Shown here in pieces: positions 1 through 4,928 of a DNA stretch of 14,354 bases. Each line of letters opens with the position of its first letter. Position 1 is the stretch's first letter. The notes beneath the pieces are model-generated. The model had not been told where the DNA came from. It made no database searches and was given only the letters and a program-made list of their open reading frames with translations. The DNA lies in assembly GCA_964553535.1 (NCBI GenBank), contig CAZKLK010000032.1:1-14354 (forward strand). The letters run 5' to 3'. The DNA comes from JALHSV01 sp964553535 (GTDB taxonomy: Bacteria > Nitrospirota > Thermodesulfovibrionia > Thermodesulfovibrionales > SM23-35). The position numbers and the translations under genes are program-made.

Positions 1-30
1 CGAGATTGCTTCGCTGCACTCGCAATGACA
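1..30 (-). repeat. REP-like dispersed element, copy 1 (GCAATCTC variant)
   Basis: Read on the minus strand the element starts with GTCATTGCGAG and ends with GCAATCTCG, with a small internal palindromic core (GCAGCGAAGC region). It is the sister version of the GTCATTCTGAG...GAAGAATCTC element found three more times in this window. It touches the left edge, so its full extent is not visible. The same general sequence type is known to be scattered in many bacterial genomes; its identity here rests on the shared ends. Confidence 0.55.
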
Positions 31-50
31 ATTCTTATCGCTGGATTTGG

Positions 51-230
51 GAATTTGATAATTCATTAGCCATAGAGTGCGAAAAGCGACTAAAAGGCTG
101 GCTGCGGAGAAAAAAGATTGAGCTCATTGAAAGTCCGAATCCTCATTGGGAGGATTTATCAGATGAATGGTTTAGAGATTCTTCGGCAAAGCCTCAGAAT
201 GACGGGAGGAGTCTTTTTATCAATGAATAA
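51..230 (+). pseudogene. C-terminal remnant of a GIY-YIG nuclease-family gene
   Basis: The reading frame ending at the TAA at 228-230 encodes residues that match the conserved C-terminal end of small GIY-YIG (YhbQ/UPF0213-like) proteins: EFDNSL, then CEKRLKGWLRRKKIELIES, then NPHWEDLSDEW. The Glu in CEKRLK corresponds to the metal-binding Glu of the family. The N-terminal half with the GIY and YIG strands is absent. Upstream, the frame runs straight into the REP-like element at 1-30. The last residues (RDSSAKPQNDG) are the translation of the second REP-like element. The gene therefore looks truncated on the 5' side, with a repeat-derived tail. An intact upstream part beyond the window edge cannot be excluded because the frame is open to position 1. 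The family call is good; pseudogene status is inferred. Confidence 0.55.
175..205 (-). repeat. REP-like dispersed element, copy 2 (GAAGAATCTC variant)
   Basis: On the minus strand this reads GTCATTCTGAGG, a short core (CTTTGC), then CGAAGAATCTC. It is the same family as 1244-1273 and 1319-1345. It overlaps the end of the GIY-YIG remnant. The GGAGGAG stretch directly after it (205-211) is the only Shine-Dalgarno-like sequence before the lipoprotein start at 223. Confidence 0.6.
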
Positions 231-1146
231 GTGTTTCTGCATGTTGGCCCTTCTTGCCCTCATTTCCTGCTCATCAGACAAAGCTGATGTCGGCAGGCAG
301 CAAGCTCAGGAACCAGGCGGCGTAAACTCTCAAACACTTCAATCCTCAGGTTCCTCACCCGCCGAATCGTATTCGCTGGAAATAACCCCTTTCAATGCCA
401 CCAAAACATCGCGACTGTTCGCCGTACTCCGGGGGTTCGATCTTACTCATGCGGAGATCGAATGGCTCGTGAACGGAGCGCCGGCAGCGAATCCGGGAGT
501 GTCCGAATTCGATGCATCAGTGGCGCAAAAGACTGATAAAATTCAGGCAAGGGCGGTCATTCAGGGGAAGGAGATATTGTCGAATATTGTGCAGATCGGG
601 AATTCCCCGCCCGAGATCGGCAGGGTGAAAATAATGCCGGAAGTCTTTAAGCCGGGAGATCCCCTGTATGTTGATGCTTCCGGAACGGACATTGACGGCG
701 ATCAAGTCACACTCTCTTATGAGTGGATCAAAAATGGAGAACCTGCCGGCAATAGCAGGCAGATACAAGTGTCCCTTAAAAGGGGTGACAAAATCTCAGT
801 CAGAATTACTCCATTTGACGGAACGGATTACGGTCGTTCAGGAATTCTCCACAGGGAAATTGTTAATCTGCCACCGACGATTACTGACAGTAGGACATAT
901 CTTTTTGACGGAAAACGCTATTCACAACAGATCAGTGCTTCGGACCCCGACGGAGACCCGCTTGCCTATTCGCTCAAATCATCACCCTCAGGCATGAGCA
1001 TTGATTCTTCATCGGGGTTGATTACATGGGATGTGCCTTCTGATTTTACCGGTAAAGCATTATTTGCTGTCTCTGTCACTGACGGGCACAGGGGAGAAGT
1101 AACCCAGGACTTCACCCTTGATATCAAGCCGGAGCAAAAGAAATAA
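223..1146 (+). CDS. Lipoprotein with two Ig-like/cadherin-like domains
   Basis: The protein has 307 residues. The start at 223 is preferred over upstream in-frame TTG/ATG codons because it gives a proper lipoprotein signal: a short N-terminus, a hydrophobic run (MLALLALI) and a lipobox LISC with the lipidated Cys at residue 16. GGAGGAG lies 11-12 bases upstream. Residues about 135-205 and 217-300 form two beta-rich modules. The first contains DIDGDQVTLSYEWIKNGEP; the second contains SASDPDGDPLAYSL, then GLITWDVP and a closing DGHRGEVTQDF strand. This layout is typical of putative Ig/cadherin-like (He_PIG-type) domains. It should be anchored in the outer membrane or periplasmic leaflet. No enzymatic motif is visible. 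It lies upstream of the minor-pilin operon in the same direction, so a surface accessory role is possible. That role is inferred from position alone. Confidence 0.75.
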   Translation: MNKCFCMLALLALISCSSDKADVGRQQAQEPGGVNSQTLQSSGSSPAESYSLEITPFNATKTSRLFAVLRGFDLTHAEIEWLVNGAPAANPGVSEFDASVAQKTDKIQARAVIQGKEILSNIVQIGNSPPEIGRVKIMPEVFKPGDPLYVDASGTDIDGDQVTLSYEWIKNGEPAGNSRQIQVSLKRGDKISVRITPFDGTDYGRSGILHREIVNLPPTITDSRTYLFDGKRYSQQISASDPDGDPLAYSLKSSPSGMSIDSSSGLITWDVPSDFTGKALFAVSVTDGHRGEVTQDFTLDIKPEQKK

Positions 1147-1243
1147 TCAAGTTTAAATCTGCTACTTTTCAAAATCACCTCAATTAATAAAGCATTGGCT
1201 AATTTATAATCCGCGTTTGGGTTCGATCTTAATCGACTGCAAC

Positions 1244-1273
1244 TTGTCATTCTGAGCGCAGCGAAGAATCTCG
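1244..1273 (+). repeat. REP-like dispersed element, copy 3
   Basis: It reads TTGTCATTCTGAGCGCAGCG followed by AAGAATCTCG. It has the same ends as the elements at 175-205 (opposite orientation) and 1319-1345 (opposite orientation), and related ends to 1-30. Together with 1319-1345 it forms a head-to-head inverted pair separated by about 45 bases, as in BIME-type REP arrangements. Confidence 0.65.
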
Positions 1274-1318
1274 TTGTTTCTTCTGACATAACATATGAAA
1301 AGAATCTTATAAAAAACC

Positions 1319-1345
1319 AAGATTCTTCGGCATAAACCTCGGAAC
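1319..1345 (-). repeat. REP-like dispersed element, copy 4 (degenerate)
   Basis: On the minus strand it reads GTTCCGAGG, TTTATGC, then CGAAGAATCTT. It is closer to copy 2 (GAGGCTTTGCCGAAGAATCT) than to its partner at 1244-1273. It can fold against 1244-1273 through the AGATTCTTCG / CGAAGAATCT arms. Confidence 0.5.
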
Positions 1346-1367
1346 GATATATCGGCAAGAAAATGTC

Positions 1368-1396
1368 TTGCATAAATAGTTAGCATATGCTAACAT
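1368..1396 (+). promoter_or_regulatory. Candidate promoter with a palindromic operator upstream of the pilin operon
   Basis: TTGCAT (1368-1373) and TAACAT (1391-1396) are separated by exactly 17 bases and could be -35 and -10 boxes; the match to consensus is modest (3/6 and 4/6). The perfect 16-bp palindrome GTTAGCATATGCTAAC (1379-1394) covers the spacer and most of the -10 box. A dimeric regulator bound there would block or modulate the promoter. The first pilin start is about 60 bases downstream. The palindrome is directly visible; the promoter call is an inference. Confidence 0.35.
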
Positions 1397-1458
1397 TCTT
1401 CTATCCAACCTTTTTATTGTAAAGATTGAAAGAGAAAAGATCCAAGGGCAATAAAATA

Positions 1459-2061
1459 ATGCGAATCACCTTTGTTTATGGTAATAAGCAAAAAGGGCTT
1501 ACCCTGATAGAACTCATCATAGTTCTCTCGATTATCAGCATTATTGCGATGCTTGTAGCTATCGGCCCCGGATTCAGCAGCGCCGAACGCATCCGGGGAG
1601 CCGCAAAAGAGCTTCTCGCGGATCTCCTTTGGATAAGATATTCAGCAATGACCGAGGGCCCTGATGCTTCATGTCCGCAGCTCCGGGGCCTCGGCGTGAG
1701 GTTCGAATCAAATAAGCGGTACAGCCTTTTCCGGTTCAATGACAGCAACGGCAATTTCGCCTATGACGGGATAGCGGAGGAATATGCGCTGGGTGACGGG
1801 GAGACAGGGATAAAAAGGCGTGATATCCCACCGTCGCTTGAACTTAAGATCAAGAAGAGCGGATCTCTCGTAAATCCGGATAACGCTGTGCTGCTTTTCG
1901 ACCACTACGGGATACCGCGGCAGACAAATCTCGGCTTCCAGCAGATGAGCATAGTTTTTCAGCATCATGACATGAACGAACTTCAGAAAAAATGCGTGAG
2001 TGTCAGTTTCAACCGTATACGCGAAGGCATATGGCATGAAAATGAATGCCGTGAACAATAA
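1459..2061 (+). CDS. GspH/FimT-family pseudopilin (minor type IV pilin)
   Basis: The protein has 200 residues and would be a minor pilin of the type IV pilus priming/tip complex, cleaved and N-methylated by the prepilin peptidase. The leader ends in KQKG (Gly13), followed by LTLIELIIVLSIISIIAML, with the essential Glu at +5 (residue 18) and a roughly 20-residue hydrophobic helix. The following helix (AERIRGAAKELLADLLWIRYSAM) is typical of GspH/FimT N-terminal domains. The ATG at 1459 is chosen because AAGGG lies about 10 bases upstream; a TTG at 1426 would give an unusually long leader. Cysteines occur in SCPQ, KKCV and NECR. It is the first gene of the minor-pilin operon and overlaps pilV by 26 bases, which suggests translational coupling. 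FimT and FimU cannot be separated by sequence reading alone. Confidence 0.85.
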   Translation: MRITFVYGNKQKGLTLIELIIVLSIISIIAMLVAIGPGFSSAERIRGAAKELLADLLWIRYSAMTEGPDASCPQLRGLGVRFESNKRYSLFRFNDSNGNFAYDGIAEEYALGDGETGIKRRDIPPSLELKIKKSGSLVNPDNAVLLFDHYGIPRQTNLGFQQMSIVFQHHDMNELQKKCVSVSFNRIREGIWHENECREQ

Positions 2062-2521
2062 GGGGTTCTCTCTGGTCGAAATGATGACGGCGCTTGTCAT
2101 TATTGCGCTCTCACTCCTTGTCCTCTCTACCGCGTTGATCCACGCAATAAGGATTAATGTCGCAAATGACCTCAGGAATGCGGCAATCAGGCTTGCAAAC
2201 CAGACAGCCGGGGTTATCCTTGCGCTTCCTTTTGACTCAGTCGGTTCATGTGGTTTGACTGCGGATCCCGGTTCGGCAAACTTTAACGGATCATACCGGT
2301 ATGACAACGGCAACCCCTGTTTGAATGTGTATCCCGGTGATTACCTGAAATATCCGAATCCTGTACAAACAATAAAGGGGTTCCGGCAAAGATTTAACAT
2401 AACATGGGACGTTTCGGCGCTCAATGAGGATCTCAGGCAGATCATTATCAGCGTCGCCTATAAGGAAAGCAACGAAGGCCATCTGCACAGCACCGTGATT
2501 TACAGACACAGAAAACCCTGA
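2036..2521 (+). CDS. pilV: PilV-like minor type IV pilin
   Basis: The protein has 161 residues. The leader MKMNAVNNKG (Gly10) is followed by FSLVEMMTALVIIALSLL, so prepilin cleavage gives an N-terminal Phe and Glu at +5 (residue 15), the canonical type IV pilin start. The next segment, ending NQTAGVILALPFDSVG, is characteristic of PilV-family proteins. Two cysteines (GSCG and NPCL) may form a disulfide in the C-terminal domain. The ATG at 2036 is chosen because GAAGG (2023-2027) is 8 bases upstream; the GTG at 2000 would add 12 residues from inside the preceding gene. The 26-base overlap with the preceding pilin and position before pilW support the PilV assignment over other pseudopilins. It should be a low-abundance subunit of the PilY1-bearing pilus tip. 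Confidence 0.85.
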   Translation: MKMNAVNNKGFSLVEMMTALVIIALSLLVLSTALIHAIRINVANDLRNAAIRLANQTAGVILALPFDSVGSCGLTADPGSANFNGSYRYDNGNPCLNVYPGDYLKYPNPVQTIKGFRQRFNITWDVSALNEDLRQIIISVAYKESNEGHLHSTVIYRHRKP

Positions 2522-2527
2522 GAAAAG

Positions 2528-2569
2528 GGTCCGGGGGTTCGAGGATTCCAGGGCGCAAGGATTCGGGTG
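2528..2569 (+). repeat. Short dispersed repeat, copy A (inverted copy at 8591-8624)
   Basis: It fills almost the whole gap between pilV and pilW. GGTCCGGGGGTTCGAGGATT reappears on the minus strand at 8601-8624 with about 18 of 23 matching positions. The element has an internal near-repeat (GAGGATTCCAGGG and AAGGATTCGGG). The copies lie in opposite orientation, at the pilV-pilW junction and just after pilY1. Confidence 0.45.
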
Positions 2570-2571
2570 AA

Positions 2572-3696
2572 ATGGAAAAAAGCCATAAAGAATTGAAGGC
2601 GCATCAACATGGGACAACATTGACGGAACTTCTTATAACACTTGCCATTTTTTCGATAGTTATGACAGGAATTTATTCCGTGTATTCAATGCATGTCAAT
2701 CATGCGACAAGAGAGTACAGGCTTGCACAATCCGAAATAGAGATAGTCATAGCAAGGAATATCATTGAGCGGGATATCATGATGGCAGGCTATGGACTGG
2801 CGGATGACTATGGAGGGCTCGCATTTGTCCCTCAACCCGTGTCTCTGGGAGCGACCAACAGTATTGTTCCCGGCAGCACGGCTAACCCATTGGGTGGCCG
2901 GTATCCGACAACGGGACTTTCAGGCGCCGATGCGCTTCACATGATGGGAACAGCGCTCGGCATATATTCAAGGGCTTCACAGGGGTGGACTTACCTTATA
3001 AAAAAAACGCCGGCCGAGTTTCAGGTATGGAATGACGTCAGAGAAAATATTCAGCCGAATGACAGGGTTATCTACATTGAGCCAAATACAAGGGCAATCA
3101 TTGCGGAGGGTGCAGCGTGGCGATTCATATATCCCTCTTTCCCGAACTTTTCCGGCAATGACGGGAGGGGATCTCTGTTATACGGGCTGAGCAGGCCCCC
3201 TCAGGGGAGCGGGGCTGAAATCCCGAGGCCGTATTATATTGTCCAGTACCGGTTGGGCGGCGCCGCATCCGATATGCCGAAAACATGCTCGCATGGGACA
3301 AGAAGCCTTCAGAGAGTCGAAATGACAAACGGCGAATCAATCGAGCCGCTCCTCGCATGCGTGAGAGATATTCAGGTTGCGTTTGGCGTCGATACGAGTT
3401 CGCCCGAGGATGGAATCATAGATATGTGGGACAACGGGGGGATGGTTTCTTCATCGTATGATTATCAGGAGCTCAGGCGCCGGCTGAAACAGGTGAGGGT
3501 TTACATCCTCGTGCAGAACGGCAACAGGGATAATGATTACTTTTACACAAATCCGGACAACCCCTTAACCCCTCAGAAAATCCGGGTAGGGGATGTGAAT
3601 CTCGGAACCGGCCGTGACATTTCCCTGACAACCGACCAGAGAAGGTGCCGGTGGAGGATTATTGCATTAACCGTAACACCACGGAACCTCCGGTAA
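2572..3696 (+). CDS. pilW: PilW-like minor type IV pilin
   Basis: The protein has 374 residues, in the usual range for PilW. The leader ends in HQHG (Gly14), followed by TTLTELLITLAIFSIVMTG, giving Glu at +5 (residue 19) and a hydrophobic N-terminal helix. The next stretch contains IIERDIMMAGYGL, the segment by which PilW proteins are usually recognised (ERD..MAGYG). The C-terminal part has a conserved-looking LRRRLKQVRVYILVQNG segment and a final arginine-rich WRIIALTVTPRNLR end, also typical. AAGG at 2558-2561 and GGGTG just before the start are weak ribosome-binding candidates; no better start exists. It lies 50 bases after pilV. The next operon gene, pilX, is unusually far away because of the interruption at about 3707-4357. 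Confidence 0.88.
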   Translation: MEKSHKELKAHQHGTTLTELLITLAIFSIVMTGIYSVYSMHVNHATREYRLAQSEIEIVIARNIIERDIMMAGYGLADDYGGLAFVPQPVSLGATNSIVPGSTANPLGGRYPTTGLSGADALHMMGTALGIYSRASQGWTYLIKKTPAEFQVWNDVRENIQPNDRVIYIEPNTRAIIAEGAAWRFIYPSFPNFSGNDGRGSLLYGLSRPPQGSGAEIPRPYYIVQYRLGGAASDMPKTCSHGTRSLQRVEMTNGESIEPLLACVRDIQVAFGVDTSSPEDGIIDMWDNGGMVSSSYDYQELRRRLKQVRVYILVQNGNRDNDYFYTNPDNPLTPQKIRVGDVNLGTGRDISLTTDQRRCRWRIIALTVTPRNLR

Positions 3697-3706
3697 AAAC
3701 AGAATA

Positions 3707-3718
3707 CAGTAGACAGGC
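3707..3718 (+). repeat. Left 12-bp inverted repeat of the operon interruption
   Basis: CAGTAGACAGGC lies 11 bases after the pilW stop. Its inverted partner GCCTGTCTGCTG is at 4346-4357 (11 of 12 positions pair). The pair brackets the extra sequence between pilW and pilX. With one mismatch this is suggestive, not proof, of a cassette boundary. Confidence 0.3.
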
Positions 3719-3786
3719 ATGAAAAGAAACAAATAAAGATATCAAATACTGAAGGAAATAATAATCGATATACAGGAGGAACTTCG

Positions 3787-4148
3787 AAAGCAAAGATAGA
3801 AAGGTTTGAAGATCTGGAAGTTTGGAGAAAAGCTCATAAGTTTGTGATAGAGATATATAACATAACCAGAAAATTCCCGAATGAAGAAAAATTCTGCCTT
3901 GTCTCTCAAATGAGAAGAGCAGCTATTTCAGTTGCTGCAAATATTGCAGAAGGGTTTAAAAGACGAACCCTAAAGGATAAGTCAAATTTCTATAACATCA
4001 GCCAAGGGTCATTAGAAGAATTGAAATACTATCTGACTTTAGCAAGAGAGACCTCGGATATGTACAGAGCGTTAAAGAAATGCAGGACCTATCTGAGTCG
4101 ATAGGGAGAATGCTGTATGGACTTGTCAAAAGCATACAACGAGAAACA
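3787..4148 (+). pseudogene. Four-helix-bundle (S23/IVS-encoded family) gene, broken by start loss and frameshift
   Basis: The frame starting with KAKIERFEDLEVWRKAH continues through the hallmark MRRAAISVAANIAEGF and ELKYYLTLARE. This is the four-helix-bundle family first seen as proteins encoded by intervening sequences in 23S rRNA, and related to the Avd accessory protein of diversity-generating retroelements. A strong AGGAGG (3774-3779) sits at the right distance, but where the Met of the usual start (M-A-K-I-E) is expected the codon is AAA (3787-3789). After LARE the frame goes wrong at an AGAGAGA tract (4045-4051). Removing one GA restores ARDLGYVQ, then KEMQDLSESIGRMLYGLVKS, the expected final helix. 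A GTG at 3844 could start a shortened product, but that would lose the FEDLEVW segment. Two independent lesions make a dead gene most likely. It is inserted in the pilus operon and is probably unrelated to pilus function. Confidence 0.8.
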
Positions 4149-4157
4149 ATGAATACT

Positions 4158-4179
4158 CCCCGCCGCAGAGACGGCGGGG
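4158..4179. repeat. REP-type hairpin 1 (8-bp stem, CAGAGA loop)
   Basis: CCCCGCCG and CGGCGGGG form a perfect 8-bp stem around the loop CAGAGA, followed by TAT. It has the same architecture, loop and flank as the hairpin at 4241-4262, with the inner four stem pairs different but still paired. It lies just after the broken four-helix gene and has no T tract, so it does not look like an ordinary terminator. Confidence 0.7.
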
Positions 4180-4212
4180 TATCGTTAGGAAATAATTCAT
4201 CACTAACCCCCA

Positions 4213-4232
4213 AACCCCCTTCAAAGGGGGTT
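4213..4232. repeat. Hairpin between the two REP-type hairpins
   Basis: AACCCCCTT and AAGGGGGTT form a 9-bp perfect inverted repeat around a 2-base centre (7 pairs if a 6-base TTCAAA loop is assumed). It lies between the two CAGAGA-loop hairpins, so three hairpins stand in a row within 105 bases. No T-rich tail follows. Confidence 0.55.
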
Positions 4233-4240
4233 CAAGGAAT

Positions 4241-4262
4241 CCCCACAGCAGAGACTGTGGGG
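4241..4262. repeat. REP-type hairpin 2 (8-bp stem, CAGAGA loop)
   Basis: CCCCACAG and CTGTGGGG form a perfect 8-bp stem with the loop CAGAGA and the 3' flank TATT. Compared with hairpin 1, the outer CCCC/GGGG and the loop are identical, while the inner stem differs by matched changes on both sides. This shows that the fold, not just the sequence, is conserved between copies. Confidence 0.7.
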
Positions 4263-4287
4263 TATTGAAAAGTTAATAAAACCATAG

Positions 4288-4875
4288 ATGGCAAACAGTG
4301 AACAACAAACAACAATTATGGGAACAATTATATGCAGATTCCGAGGCCTGTCTGCTGTTTACCGTCTACTTTCTACTAATAACGGTATTGCTCTTGTTGC
4401 TGCTCTGGTGATTACGCTTGCGGTCACAATTTTGATAACCGGAACTCTTTATGTCGTTACTCAATCCACAACCATGTCAGGTGCGGGAAAAAGATATACA
4501 ACAGCCTCAGAGGCAGCTGACGGCTCTATAGAAATAATGAAGTCCGCTATTCAGCTTATTGCGAATGGAGAAACCGCAGATTCATTGCCGATTTCCGATT
4601 CAACACCCGCCTGTCTTGCAGATGTCATCTTATTCAGTGAAAATGTCCCCTGCACCACAAAGCTTACTTTGCCCGGATCAGACATGTTTTCAAGTTATTC
4701 AGCGACATTGACTCTTACAAGGCTTTATGCGTCTCCGTTGCCGGGTCACAGGATTGAATTCCCAAAGTCCGGCGGCTCAACTTCAACGGCAATTTACTAC
4801 AGGATCAACGCGGTTGTTACAGGGGCGGGCGGCACAAGGGCCGAGACGTCGGCGCTCTACAGGTCTGTGTATTGA
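4288..4875 (+). CDS. pilX: PilX-like minor type IV pilin
   Basis: The protein has 195 residues from the ATG at 4288, or 185 from the in-frame ATG at 4318. The core starts at NNG (Gly33), followed by IALVAALVITLAVTILITG and then STTMSGAGKRYTTASEAADG, the segment typical of PilX-like proteins of this operon type. There is no Glu at +5 after the presumed cleavage site. No ribosome-binding sequence is visible before either ATG. The codons for residues 1-32 come from sequence with partial inverted and direct repeats (4296-4313 against 4347-4364; AACAATTAT at 4311 and 4323). The leader therefore looks secondarily acquired, and the true start is uncertain. It is followed after 53 bases by pilY1. It should act in the pilus tip complex with PilV, PilW and PilY1. 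The family call is fairly sure, the N-terminus is not. Confidence 0.72.
   Translation: MANSEQQTTIMGTIICRFRGLSAVYRLLSTNNGIALVAALVITLAVTILITGTLYVVTQSTTMSGAGKRYTTASEAADGSIEIMKSAIQLIANGETADSLPISDSTPACLADVILFSENVPCTTKLTLPGSDMFSSYSATLTLTRLYASPLPGHRIEFPKSGGSTSTAIYYRINAVVTGAGGTRAETSALYRSVY
4346..4357 (-). repeat. Right 12-bp inverted repeat of the operon interruption, inside pilX codons
   Basis: GCCTGTCTGCTG is the inverted partner (11/12) of 3707-3718. It lies within the 5' codons of pilX, about 30 bases before the conserved hydrophobic segment begins. The surrounding stretch also pairs partly with 4296-4313, with all differences being A/G. Confidence 0.3.
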
Positions 4876-4928
4876 CAATAATCCAAAAATTGGAGCCTTA
4901 ATAACATGTCACCAATCAGGAGGGCGCG

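Larger units (their letters stand above)
1147..1458. other. Intergenic region of 312 bases upstream of the pilin operon
   Basis: No credible gene is visible on either strand. The region holds an inverted pair of REP-like elements (1244-1273 and 1319-1345), a perfect palindrome (1379-1394) overlapping a candidate promoter, and AT-rich sequence on both sides. A short minus-strand frame across it only reads through the repeats. No intrinsic terminator for the lipoprotein gene could be recognised. Confidence 0.6.

Noticed and set aside
668..997. Second plus-strand frame of about 109 codons inside the lipoprotein gene.
   Set aside because: It is out of frame with a well-supported lipoprotein that has a signal peptide and two recognisable domains; it is a shadow frame.
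966..1386. Minus-strand frames across the lipoprotein 3' end and the following gap.
   Set aside because: They are translations of the REP-like pair and the antisense of the lipoprotein gene, with no ribosome-binding site or domain.
4158..4179. Intrinsic terminator at the CCCCGCCG/CGGCGGGG hairpin.
   Set aside because: No T tract follows on either strand, and the same structure recurs 61 bases later, which fits a repeat family better.
3787..4262. Diversity-generating retroelement, suggested by an Avd-related four-helix protein near a surface adhesin gene.
   Set aside because: No reverse transcriptase and no template/variable repeat pair with adenine-biased differences were seen in the window, and the four-helix gene is broken.
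4158..4262. CRISPR-like array formed by the repeated hairpins.
   Set aside because: There are only two similar units, with compensatory differences and no regular spacers, plus an unrelated hairpin between them.
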